Below are positions 17,748 to 25,703 of a DNA stretch of 64,000 nt, in pieces (position 1 is the stretch's first letter; each line of letters starts with the position of its first letter). The position numbers and the translations under genes were made by a program. Under the pieces are notes generated by a model. That model saw only the letters and a program-made list of their open reading frames with translations. It had not been told where the DNA came from and searched no databases. The stretch spans positions 3,722,501 through 3,786,500 of the forward strand of contig NZ_CP029188.1 of NCBI RefSeq assembly GCF_003097515.1, in the 5' to 3' direction. The stretch comes from Streptomyces tirandamycinicus. GTDB lineage: Bacteria > Actinomycetota > Actinomycetes > Streptomycetales > Streptomycetaceae.

Positions 17748-19046
17748 TCAGGACTGTGCGCTGGAGGAGAGGGAGGCCGTGTCGGCGAGGCTGGCGAGGA
17801 CCGTGCCGACACGGTCCACCGCCGCCCGAATCCACGGCAGTTCGAGGGGGTCCGGCGCGGTGAGCGCGGCCCACCGCCGCTCTTCGGTGTCGCCGTAGAG
17901 GCGGCTGGTGGCGGCCCTGATGCGCAGCACCTGGCGGGACTCGCCGAAGGCACTCGCGGGCAGTACGCCGAGGCCGTGGCGCTCGGTGAGGAAGCGGGCC
18001 AGGCCGTCGCCGTCGAGGATGCCGTGTGTCCGGGCCAGGTGCCCCCGGAGCGCCTCGAAACTCGGGTACAGGTAGGAGGTCGCGCGGACCGGGGCCAGAG
18101 TCGCACCGGCCGCGGTGAAGCGGTCGGCGACCGCGCGGGCCACCGTCTCGTGCAGCCTGCGGCTCGCCGCGATGTGCTCGATGATCTCCGGGGGCTCGCC
18201 GAAGGCGTACGCGGCGGCCGTCTGCACGGGCGCGGTCGGGCTGGACCAGATCTGACTGGCGATCGAGACGAGCCGGTCGTACAGCGCCCGCCCGAGGTCT
18301 CCTTCGGGCAGCCGGGCGACGCCGGTGCGCCAGCCGCCCAGCGCCAGGTTCTTGGTGAGTCCGGTGGTGACGACGGTGCGCTCGGGGGCATGCCGGGCCG
18401 GGGACTCGACGGACGCCGACGGGTCGTACACGAGGTCGCGGTAGATCTCGTCGGAGACGATGACCAGGTCCAGCCTCCTCGCTGCCGCGGCGAGGTGCCG
18501 CACCGTCTCGGGTGAGGCGATGGTGCCGGTCGGGTTGTCCGGCACCGTCACCACCACGGACCGCGGGTGCTGCCCGGCGGCTCGTGCCGCGGTGACCGCC
18601 TCGCGCAGGCGCTCCGGATCGGGTACGCCGCCCTGGCCGGGCAGGGTGGGTACGGCGATGGGCCGGGCTCCCGCGAGCCGGGCCTGCGCGGCGTAGCTCA
18701 CCCAGCTCGGCACGGGCACGACCACGTCGCCGCCGATGGCCAGGAGCAACGCGAACAGCAGCGGTTTGCTGCCCGGTCCGGCGACGACGAGTGCGGGATC
18801 CGTGCCGAGCCCGCGCCGCTCCCAGTAGCCGGCGGAGGCGGCGCGCAGGGCCTCCCCGCCGGGTACGGGGCCGTACGCGTTCTCGTCCACGGCGGCAGCG
18901 AGCCGCTCGCGCAGGGCGGGGTGTACGGGCAGGCCGATCTCCCCGCTGGTCATCGGCAGCACCTGCTCCCCGGCGCGGCGCCGCCGTGCCATGGCCTCGT
19001 CGGCGGCGAGTGTCGCCGACACGGAGACCGGTGCGGGTTCGGGCAT
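17748..19046 (-). CDS. PLP-dependent aminotransferase, class I/II
   Basis: The 432-residue protein has the fold-type I pattern: PGSKPLLFALL, VPDNPTGTIASP, VSDEIYRDLVYD, and the Schiff-base lysine in TTGLTKNLALGGWRTG. The ATG at 19046 (MPEPAPV) has GGAG six bases upstream and is preferred over the in-frame TTG at 19058. It likely moves an amino group between an amino acid and a 2-oxo acid or aldehyde. Classical LysW pathways use a class III enzyme (LysJ), so this is not a direct LysJ equivalent. It lies between the acyl-CoA ligase and FAH genes, 168 nt after the ligase across a 28-nt tandem duplication. Confidence 0.87.
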   Translation of the reverse strand: MPEPAPVSVSATLAADEAMARRRRAGEQVLPMTSGEIGLPVHPALRERLAAAVDENAYGPVPGGEALRAASAGYWERRGLGTDPALVVAGPGSKPLLFALLLAIGGDVVVPVPSWVSYAAQARLAGARPIAVPTLPGQGGVPDPERLREAVTAARAAGQHPRSVVVTVPDNPTGTIASPETVRHLAAAARRLDLVIVSDEIYRDLVYDPSASVESPARHAPERTVVTTGLTKNLALGGWRTGVARLPEGDLGRALYDRLVSIASQIWSSPTAPVQTAAAYAFGEPPEIIEHIAASRRLHETVARAVADRFTAAGATLAPVRATSYLYPSFEALRGHLARTHGILDGDGLARFLTERHGLGVLPASAFGESRQVLRIRAATSRLYGDTEERRWAALTAPDPLELPWIRAAVDRVGTVLASLADTASLSSSAQS

Positions 19047-19073
19047 GTCAGGCTCCAAGGGGAAGGGGGCGGG

Positions 19074-19129
19074 AGGTGCGGCGGGCCGGAGGGAGGGGGT
19101 GAGGTGCGGCGGGCCGGAGGGAGGGGGCC
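19074..19129. repeat. 28-nt tandem duplication upstream of the aminotransferase
   Basis: The unit (aggtgcggcgggccggaggg plus 8 bases) occurs twice in tandem at 19074-19101 and 19102-19129, in the gap between the ligase and aminotransferase genes. It is G-rich on the plus strand. Confidence 0.7.
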
Positions 19130-19214
19130 CGGGCGGTCCGCCGGGCGGTGGGCAGGCGGGGCGAGGGTTCGGCCGGCCGTCCGGACCGCCGCCTTCGCGT
19201 GCTGCCGGGCCGGG

Positions 19215-20885
19215 TCAGCCTGCCGGCGCCGCGTACCGCTGTCGCAGCTCCGCCTTCCGGACCTTGCCGGTCAGGGTCTTGGGAAGCTCGGGCAGCAGCT
19301 CCAGGCGGTCCGGCAGGAAGCGGTCGTCCCGGCCCGACGCCCGCAGGTGGGCGCGGATGTCGTCGAGGGACGGCTGCGCCCCGCCGGCCGGGACGACGAT
19401 CGCGCAGATCGCGGTCCCGCCGCGGGCCGCCGCCGACGGCAGGCCAACCACCGCGGCCTCCAACGCCTTCGGGTGGCTGCCGATCAGCGCCTCCAGTTCC
19501 GTCATGGGTGCCACCAGGCCGTCGCGGACGATGGCGTCGCGGGCCCGGCCGATGATGCGGATGCCGTCCCGCCCGTCGTCCCGCGCGAGGTCCCCGGTGT
19601 CGAACCAGCCGTCCGCGCCCAGCTCCGCCGCGAACGCCTCCTCGCGCCGGTGGTAGCCGAGCGCCAGCGATGCCCCGCGCACCTTCAGCCGGCCCACGAG
19701 GCCGTTCTCGCCGTGGAGACCCGACGGCTCTATCCGTATCTCCATGGCGTCGATGGCGCGGCCGTTGCTGTGCGCCGCCCAGTCGCCGGGGTCCGTGGGC
19801 CGGGTCATGGTCACCGGACCGTTCTCCGACATGCCCCACAGGGAGTGGGCTCGGGCGCCCAAGATTTCGTGGACCTCGGCGGCCAGTTTCTCCAGGACCG
19901 GCGCGGAGCCGATCACCACGTGCCGCAGACTGCTCGTGTCCCGCTTCTCGGCCCGCTGCGACGCGGCCACATCGGCGAGCGTGGCGGGCGGCCCGTACAG
20001 GAGCGTGGCGCCGTAGCGCTCCACCAGGTCGAGCAGCGCCTCGTTCCTGCGCACGTCCTGGAACGCCACCGTGCCGCCGAGCATGACGCCGGCGAGGACG
20101 CCCTGCGCGAAGCCCGAGTAGTGGACGAGCGGTGTGGACACGGCGGCGACCCAGTCGTCGCCCGCACCGAAGGCGTCCACGTAGCCCCGTACCGCTGAAT
20201 GGACGGTGTTCTGGCTGTGGAGTACGCCCTTGGACTCGCCCGTCGTGCCGGAGGTGAACAGCACGACGAACGGCTCGTCGGCGGTGAGCGCAAGGCCGTC
20301 CAGGTCCGCGCCGTGGTGCTCCTCCCGCGCCTCGGCCGTGAAGTGGCCGTGGAAGGACAGCGCGCCCGCGGGGGCCTGCCCGTCCACGACCAGCACGTGC
20401 TCCAGGGAGGGGAGTTCGGCCTTCAGCCCCGTGGCGATCTCCGCCAGCGGTGTGCCCGACCACTCCGGGAGAGTGACGCACACCCGGGCCTCGGTGAGGG
20501 CGAGGCGGTGGCGCAGATCGTCCTCGGGGCAGATCGGCGAGATGGGGCAGATGACGGCGCCGATCCGGATACAGGCGAACAACAGCGCCACCATCTCCCA
20601 GCGGTTGGGGAGCTGGACGGCGACGAAGTCGCCCCTGCGGATCCCCAGCTTGAGCAGCCCGGCGGCGAACCGGTCCGTCACGGCGGACAGTTCGGCGTAG
20701 TCCAGCGTGTCGGTGCGCGACTCCGCGATCCGGCGGCCCGCGATGGCGAGCTTGTGCGGCCGCTCGCGTGCCTGGCGGTGCAGGTCGTCGAGGAAGGTCT
20801 CGTCCCGCCACCAGCCCCGGCGCCGATACTCGGTCGTGTCCGGCGCCGGGCCCGGGGCGGTTCCCCTCGTCGTCGCGGTGGTCAT
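19215..20885 (-). CDS. Acyl-CoA synthetase / AMP-forming ligase
   Basis: The 556-residue ANL-family enzyme has the phosphate loop FTSGTTGESKG, the LWGMSEN motif, the hinge region DGWFDTGDLARDDG, and the catalytic lysine near the end (PKTLTGKVRK). It activates a carboxylic acid as acyl-AMP and probably passes it to CoA. Its closest look is to cyclohexanecarboxylate or medium-chain acyl-CoA ligases. No carrier domain is fused. The start ATG overlaps the dehydrogenase stop by 4 nt (ATGA), so it is in the same operon and translationally coupled. In the cluster it could activate an acyl group to be joined to the carrier-derived amino acid. Substrate unknown. Confidence 0.88.
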   Translation of the reverse strand: MTTATTRGTAPGPAPDTTEYRRRGWWRDETFLDDLHRQARERPHKLAIAGRRIAESRTDTLDYAELSAVTDRFAAGLLKLGIRRGDFVAVQLPNRWEMVALLFACIRIGAVICPISPICPEDDLRHRLALTEARVCVTLPEWSGTPLAEIATGLKAELPSLEHVLVVDGQAPAGALSFHGHFTAEAREEHHGADLDGLALTADEPFVVLFTSGTTGESKGVLHSQNTVHSAVRGYVDAFGAGDDWVAAVSTPLVHYSGFAQGVLAGVMLGGTVAFQDVRRNEALLDLVERYGATLLYGPPATLADVAASQRAEKRDTSSLRHVVIGSAPVLEKLAAEVHEILGARAHSLWGMSENGPVTMTRPTDPGDWAAHSNGRAIDAMEIRIEPSGLHGENGLVGRLKVRGASLALGYHRREEAFAAELGADGWFDTGDLARDDGRDGIRIIGRARDAIVRDGLVAPMTELEALIGSHPKALEAAVVGLPSAAARGGTAICAIVVPAGGAQPSLDDIRAHLRASGRDDRFLPDRLELLPELPKTLTGKVRKAELRQRYAAPAG

Positions 20886-22015
20886 ACGCGCTCCTTCCCC
20901 CGGACGGCGAGCAGCTCGGGCAGCGGGTCGCCGGGACGCCCTGCGGCGATGTCCAGCAGGTCCCGGGTGTTCTGGCGGACCCGGTCGCCGACCCAGTCGA
21001 AGACCCAGGCCTTCCGGGCCTCGGCCGCAAGGCCGAAGGGCACCACGCGGGTGACGGCCAGGGCAGCCGAGCCGGCCCCGCCGATATTGGCGATCACGCC
21101 CGGCACCAGGAAGGCGCCCGAGGCCCGTGCCTTCTCCCGCGCCTGGGCGGTGGAGGTGATGTTGCCGCCCTCGACCACCAGCGCGGCCCGCAGCCGGTGC
21201 GCGTTGTCCGCGTTCAGCGCGTGCTTCTGCGCCGCGAGGATCAACAGGTCGGCGTCGACGTCGAGCCAGGCGTCCGGCTCTGCGGTGACGGTGACGTGTT
21301 CCGGCAGCCGGGAGCGGTCGATCCGCCCGAACCCGTCGGTGACGGCGACCAGGTCGGCCACCGGCAGACGTTCGGCGCTGACGGTGCCCTCGACGTCGGC
21401 GACGCCGACGATCACATGCCCGCGGTCCTCCAGGAACCGCGCGACGGCCCGGCCCACCGCGCCGAAACCCTGCACCACGACACGGGCCGGGCCGGTGCGG
21501 CCGCCCGCCTCCAGGGCCGTGACCGCCGCGACTCCGACGCCGTGCCCGGTGCAGTCGATCAGCGGCTCGTAGTAGGTGCGCCAGTCGATCGGCATGTCCG
21601 GGACGCCCGCCCGGTAGCGGGGGTCGTAACCGGCCTCGGCGAAGAACACCGCCCGGTCGGCCGGGGTGACGCCCATGTCGATGCCCAGGTGGATACCGCC
21701 GTGCAGCAGGGGCTTCACGGTGCGACCGAAGGTGCGGAAGGTCTCCTCGCGGTCGCCGCCGCCGGCGACGATGCCGCCCTTGGCGCCGCCGATGGGCAGC
21801 CCGGCCAGGGTGAACTTCTGGGTCATGTCCCGGGCGAGGCCGGCCACCTCCTCCTCGGTGACCCCCGGGGTCATCCGCACCCCGCCCATGGCCAGGCCGT
21901 CGTGCAGCGAGTCGACGACCACCCAGCCCTTCAGCGCGCCGCCGCTGCCGTTCAGGTGCACCGTGAACGCGGGGGGCGTCAGGTGGTCCGGATCGCTCGA
22001 TGCGAGTTCACTCAT
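20882..22015 (-). CDS. Glu/Leu/Phe/Val dehydrogenase
   Basis: The 377-residue enzyme has the Leu/Glu dehydrogenase layout: GGVRMTPG, the catalytic lysine in GLPIGGAKGG, GIDMGVTPAD, then the Rossmann fingerprint VVQGFGAVGRAVARFL and the segment VEGGNIT. It interconverts an amino acid and 2-oxo acid with NAD(P) and ammonia. ATG 22015 gives the expected N-terminus. A GTG at 22081 overlaps the upstream stop (GTGA) but would add a low-complexity STYSTYSTY stretch encoded by a 9-nt tandem repeat. In this operon it may feed amino groups or reduce an imine. Confidence 0.85.
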   Translation of the reverse strand: MSELASSDPDHLTPPAFTVHLNGSGGALKGWVVVDSLHDGLAMGGVRMTPGVTEEEVAGLARDMTQKFTLAGLPIGGAKGGIVAGGGDREETFRTFGRTVKPLLHGGIHLGIDMGVTPADRAVFFAEAGYDPRYRAGVPDMPIDWRTYYEPLIDCTGHGVGVAAVTALEAGGRTGPARVVVQGFGAVGRAVARFLEDRGHVIVGVADVEGTVSAERLPVADLVAVTDGFGRIDRSRLPEHVTVTAEPDAWLDVDADLLILAAQKHALNADNAHRLRAALVVEGGNITSTAQAREKARASGAFLVPGVIANIGGAGSAALAVTRVVPFGLAAEARKAWVFDWVGDRVRQNTRDLLDIAAGRPGDPLPELLAVRGKERV

Positions 22016-22077
22016 TGCCAGGTCCCCAGTCCGTGAGTAGGTGGAGTACGTGGAGTACGTGGATGAAGCCGGTGCCG

Positions 22078-22647
22078 TCACCGGTAGAGCTGGGCGAATC
22101 CGCGCAGGATCTCCAGGCCGTCGCTACGGAACTCCAGATGGGCCTGGGATCCGAAGATGCGGCCGTCGTCGGAGCGCATGAACTCCACGGGGGCGTGTTC
22201 GGAGCGGCCGATGGAGCGGAAACCGTCGGGAGCCTGCCGGAGGTAGAGGGTGTGCCGGTGGAAGACCGTCACGGTCGGCTTCACATAGGTGAAGAGCGCC
22301 TCCGACGTATCGACCTGCGCCTCGTAGCCGCCGACCCGCTGCGGCCCCTCGGCGAGCCGGCCGCCGGCCGAGACCGCGAGGATCTGCATGCCGCCGCAGA
22401 TCCCGAAGACCGGGACGTCGGAGCCCATCACGAGGTCCACGAGCGGTTTGTAGTAGTCGCGGTCCCAGGCCCGCACCTTGGTGCCGCTCAGGACGATGGC
22501 CTGATAGCGGCCGTCGACCCGGGCGGGCACGGATGCGGCGTCGACCGCCTCGGTGTCCGAGCCAAGTTCCTCGAACCGCTTGCGGAGCTGCTGCAGCGAC
22601 AGCGTTCCGTTGTTGACGACGAGTACACGGGAGTGCGCCACGTGCAT
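22078..22647 (-). CDS. Class I glutamine amidotransferase-like protein
   Basis: The 189-residue stand-alone protein has the class I GATase nucleophile motif GICGGMQ near residue 85 and a distal SQAHLE segment carrying the His and Glu of the triad, as in the glutaminase subunit of GMP synthetase. Such domains hydrolyse the side-chain amide of glutamine and pass ammonia to a partner. No obvious synthetase partner is encoded beside it. The neighbours are the carrier-protein kinase (5 nt upstream) and the amino-acid dehydrogenase. One idea is that it acts on the unusual C-terminal glutamine of the carrier protein. Another is that it supplies ammonia to an amidation step. Both are inference. Confidence 0.82.
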   Translation of the reverse strand: MHVAHSRVLVVNNGTLSLQQLRKRFEELGSDTEAVDAASVPARVDGRYQAIVLSGTKVRAWDRDYYKPLVDLVMGSDVPVFGICGGMQILAVSAGGRLAEGPQRVGGYEAQVDTSEALFTYVKPTVTVFHRHTLYLRQAPDGFRSIGRSEHAPVEFMRSDDGRIFGSQAHLEFRSDGLEILRGFAQLYR

Positions 22648-22652
22648 GCTCC

Positions 22653-23456
22653 TCAGGTGCGTGTGATGACGGTGCCGGTGCGGGCGGCGAGTAGGTCCGT
22701 GACGGCCGCGCTGCCGATGACGACGCGTGCCACGCCGCCGTCCAGGGCCTCGCCGGCGGCTCGCAGCTTCTTGCGCATGCCGCCGGTGGCGCCCTTGTCA
22801 CGGAAGGCTGCCGCGGCCTTCGCGGTGATCCGGCGTACCGGCTCCCCGTCGATCAGCAGATGGGCGACGTCGGTGACGAGCACCAGATCGGCGGCGCCGG
22901 TGGCACCGGCGATCGCGGCGGCGGCCCGGTCGGCGTCGGTGTTGACCTCCTGGTCCGCCGCGTTCCTGGCCAGCGGGGTGACGAGGTAGGCGTGGCCCGG
23001 CTGGAGGTTCTTCAGCGCGGCCGGGTCCACCCCGGTGATCGGACCGACGAGGTTCTCGAGCTCGACTAGCTGCCTGTTCCGCCACCACCAGCGCTCGCCC
23101 TCGCCGGCGGAGACCAGTCCGTCGCTGCCGAGCAGGCGTTCCGCCGTGATACCGCGCCTCTCGAGGCGGCCGAGGACGTCCTCGCCGAGCCGGGCGCTGA
23201 CGGTCTTGATGTCGGCGATGACCTCGGGTGTGGTCCAGCGGCTCTGGTTGCCGTAGCGGTCGCGCAGGATCGCCGACGGCTCGCCGTAGCGCGGGCTGAG
23301 CCGCTTCAGCGGCTTGGACCAGCCGTGCACCAGGACCAGCGGCCGCTCCCGCCCGTGCCGGGCCAGGTCGTCCCACCAGTCGCCGACGAGGTCGTCCAGG
23401 CAGCTGCCGCCCAGCTTCACCACGGTGGGCGTGCTCTCGGGTGTCGTCGCGCTCAT
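22653..23456 (-). CDS. lysZ-like: Amino-acid kinase family, LysZ/ArgB-like carrier-bound substrate kinase
   Basis: The 267-residue protein has the amino-acid kinase pattern: VVKLGGSCLDD at the N-terminus, LVLVHGWSKPL, and the ATP-site stretch DLVLVTDVAHLLIDG, then GGMRKKLRAA. It resembles [LysW]-aminoadipate kinase, which phosphorylates the side-chain carboxylate of an amino acid attached to a carrier protein. The ATG overlaps the reductase stop (ATGA). With LysX-, LysY- and LysW-like neighbours in the order W-X-Y-Z, the assignment to this pathway is firm. The true substrate, aminoadipate or a modified analogue, is open. Confidence 0.88.
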   Translation of the reverse strand: MSATTPESTPTVVKLGGSCLDDLVGDWWDDLARHGRERPLVLVHGWSKPLKRLSPRYGEPSAILRDRYGNQSRWTTPEVIADIKTVSARLGEDVLGRLERRGITAERLLGSDGLVSAGEGERWWWRNRQLVELENLVGPITGVDPAALKNLQPGHAYLVTPLARNAADQEVNTDADRAAAAIAGATGAADLVLVTDVAHLLIDGEPVRRITAKAAAAFRDKGATGGMRKKLRAAGEALDGGVARVVIGSAAVTDLLAARTGTVITRT

Positions 23457-24517
23457 GCGGGCATCACCGGCTGCATGGTCAGGCCCGCTTCCTCGGGTAG
23501 TCCGAAACGGAGGTTGACGGCCTGCACGGCCTGGCCCGCCGCACCCTTGACCAGGTTGTCGAGCGCGGCGAGCACCACGATCCGGCCGCCGGCCCGCTGG
23601 TCCTCGTCCCGCAGGACGGTCACGTCGCAGTAGTTGGAGCCCAGCACGGCCTGCGGATCGGGGACCGGGATCAGCGTCTCGGCGTGCCGGCGCACCCGTA
23701 CGAAGCGGTGATCCTTGTAGAAGCGGACGTACGCCCGCTGCAGTTCGCGCTGGTCGACGGGCTCGTCGGTGAAGACGTAGGAGCTGGTGAGCAGACCGCG
23801 CACATGCGAGACGCCGTACGCGGACATGCTCAGCGAGCCGACGGTCCCGGACTTGGCGCGGTCCAGGAAGTCACCCACCTCGGCCGCGTGCCGGTGCCCC
23901 GTGGGGGAGTACGGGGCGATGGCGCCGTTGCGGAGCGGGTGCAGATCGGGGGTGCGCAGCTGCAGTCCTCCGCCGCTGGATCCGCTCTTGCCGTCCACCA
24001 CCACGGTCTTGAGGCCCAGCCCGAGGCCGAGGGTGAGTGGGGCGAGGCCCAGCGTGATCGCGGTGGCGTAGCAGCCGGGCAGCGAGATGAGCGCCGCGTC
24101 CGCCAACTGGTCGCCGATCAGCTCCGGTACGCCGTACACGAAGCGGTCCGCGAGGTCGGTGCGCCGTTTGACCTTGGGGTACCAGCGGTCGTGCAGCTCC
24201 GGGGTGCGGATGCGGAAGGCGCCGCTGAGATCCACGACGGCCGGCACCCGGTCTGCCAGCAGCGCGGCCAGTTCCGCCGAAACCGGAGCGGGGGTGGCCA
24301 GGAAGACGACGTCGACCAGGTCGGCGATGTCCTCGGTGACGGGTTGCACCGTCAGGCCGAGGTCGAGACGGAGCCCCGGGTGCAGTTCGGCCGGGCGGCG
24401 GCCGATGTTCGAGGAGCCGCCGAGGAAGGTGAGCTCCAGGTCGGGGTGTTGGGTGATGAGCCGGATGAGATCGCCGCCGGCGAGCCCGGAGGCGCCGACG
24501 ACTCCTGCGCGGATCAT
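23453..24517 (-). CDS. lysY-like: LysY/ArgC-like carrier-bound acyl-phosphate reductase
   Basis: The 354-residue enzyme has an NADP-binding start (IRAGVVGASGLAGGDLIRL), the catalytic cysteine in SLPGCYATA, and the KSGSSGGG and SPTGHRH motifs of the N-acetyl-glutamyl-phosphate reductase / LysY family. It should reduce the acyl-phosphate made by the LysZ-like kinase to an aldehyde on the carrier protein. The much longer open frame to 25273 overlaps LysX and is rejected. ATG 24517 overlaps the LysX stop by 4 nt (ATGA), indicating translational coupling. Confidence 0.92.
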   Translation of the reverse strand: MIRAGVVGASGLAGGDLIRLITQHPDLELTFLGGSSNIGRRPAELHPGLRLDLGLTVQPVTEDIADLVDVVFLATPAPVSAELAALLADRVPAVVDLSGAFRIRTPELHDRWYPKVKRRTDLADRFVYGVPELIGDQLADAALISLPGCYATAITLGLAPLTLGLGLGLKTVVVDGKSGSSGGGLQLRTPDLHPLRNGAIAPYSPTGHRHAAEVGDFLDRAKSGTVGSLSMSAYGVSHVRGLLTSSYVFTDEPVDQRELQRAYVRFYKDHRFVRVRRHAETLIPVPDPQAVLGSNYCDVTVLRDEDQRAGGRIVVLAALDNLVKGAAGQAVQAVNLRFGLPEEAGLTMQPVMPA

Positions 24518-25365
24518 GCGATCAGCTCCTGGATGTGGCGGGAGACGGCCGACGGGATGTCCGCCCCGGTCGCCGAGGACACCGCCCGGAATCCGGGGGC
24601 GTGATTGACCTCGTTGACGACGTAGCCGTCGGGGGTGCCGAAGAGGTCGACTCCGTAGATCCCGGGTCCGAGCTCGGCCACCACACCGTCGATGATCTTC
24701 AGGACGTCGGGGTCGTGGGCGACGGCCCGGCTGCTGTTTCCGAGTGCCGCGTTGTTGCGCCAGTCGGTGCCGCCGGAGGCGAACTCGGCGGCGCCGAGCA
24801 GCTCGCGACCGACGACCAGGCAGCGCACCGAGGTGCCGCCGCCCAGATACGGCTCGACCAGGCAGGCCTGCTCGAAGGCGTGTCCGAGGTCCTCGACGTA
24901 GTCGTACACGGACTGGGCGGTGTCGGCGTCTCGGATCAGCGTGACGCGCTTGCCCATGCCGCCGAAGACCGGCTTCAGGACCAGCGGCAGCCGAAGCTCC
25001 TCCAGGGACTTCTCGAAGTCCTTGCGGGACAACGCCAGACGGTAGTCCGGTACGGGGACTCCCGCGGTACGCAGCACGGTGCGCAGCAGCGCCTTGTTCT
25101 CGCAGGTGTGCACGGCCCTCGCCGTGTTGAGGACCGGGAGCCCGGCCGCCTCGGCGAGGGCGGCGATCAGACCGCCGCGGGTGTAGCTCCGGCTGCGCAC
25201 CAGCAGCGCGTCGTAGCCGGACAGGGACGGGGCGTCCGGGTGCCCGAGGCACAGGGACTCGTCGTTGACCCATTCGATGGTGAAACCGAACTCCGGGGCG
25301 GCCTTGATCAGCTCACGTTCCTCCCAGCTGATCCGGTCCGCCGCGAGGGCGACTGACTTGGTCAT
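24514..25365 (-). CDS. lysX-like: LysX-like ATP-grasp ligase that loads the carrier protein
   Basis: The 283-residue ATP-grasp protein has LPLVLKPVFGGMGKRV (the ATP-gripping lysine), CLVEPYLGG, and the metal-binding VVNEVNHAPGF near the C-terminus. LysX and RimK relatives form an isopeptide between the side-chain carboxylate of a C-terminal Glu on LysW and the alpha-amino group of a substrate amino acid. Only one base separates it from the LysW-like gene, and its stop overlaps LysY. The segment GTDWRNNAALGN occupies the place that separates aminoadipate-type from glutamate-type ligases, but I cannot assign specificity from it. Confidence 0.92.
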   Translation of the reverse strand: MTKSVALAADRISWEERELIKAAPEFGFTIEWVNDESLCLGHPDAPSLSGYDALLVRSRSYTRGGLIAALAEAAGLPVLNTARAVHTCENKALLRTVLRTAGVPVPDYRLALSRKDFEKSLEELRLPLVLKPVFGGMGKRVTLIRDADTAQSVYDYVEDLGHAFEQACLVEPYLGGGTSVRCLVVGRELLGAAEFASGGTDWRNNAALGNSSRAVAHDPDVLKIIDGVVAELGPGIYGVDLFGTPDGYVVNEVNHAPGFRAVSSATGADIPSAVSRHIQELIA

Positions 25366-25366
25366 C

Positions 25367-25552
25367 TCACTGGCCCCAGTCGCGCAGCTGCACCTCGACC
25401 ATCTGCAGGGTCAGTCGGCGGTCCTGGACCGCCTCGACGCGCAGCGTGAGCATGCACTCGGGGCAGGAGAGGGTCTCGCCGCGGTCGATCGGCGGCACGG
25501 TCAGGTCGGTCTCGCACTCGGGGCAGACGCCGTTGAGGGTGGCGGTGGGCAT
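25367..25552 (-). CDS. lysW-like: LysW-like amino-group carrier protein ending in Gln
   Basis: This is a 61-residue zinc-ribbon protein with cysteines at 10, 13, 30 and 33 (two CPEC motifs), starting at ATG 25552. LysW and the Streptomyces amino-group carrier proteins end in an EDWGE motif whose final Glu side chain is the attachment point. Here the tail reads RDWGQ. The codon before the TGA stop is CAG, so the terminal residue is Gln. Either the amide must first be removed or loading differs from the known scheme. Its presence with LysX/Y/Z homologues inside a cluster points to carrier-protein-mediated biosynthesis of an unusual amino acid rather than primary lysine synthesis. Confidence 0.9.
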   Translation of the reverse strand: MPTATLNGVCPECETDLTVPPIDRGETLSCPECMLTLRVEAVQDRRLTLQMVEVQLRDWGQ

Positions 25553-25703
25553 GGGTGAACTCCGTCGGTGTGTGTGACGAATCGGAAGGGAGAGCGAGTG
25601 GTTGCCCGGTCGCCTGACGGCGACACTCAGTGGGCGTTGTGGAGCCAAGGCGGCAGGGCCCGGTCGACCCCGGACGCCGTGGGGGGCAGCCCTTAGGGGC
25701 GCA

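Noticed and set aside
22016..22081. N-terminal extension of the amino-acid dehydrogenase from the overlapping GTG
   Set aside because: It encodes a STY repeat from a 9-nt tandem repeat. Kept as an alternative start only, because the GTGA overlap is attractive.
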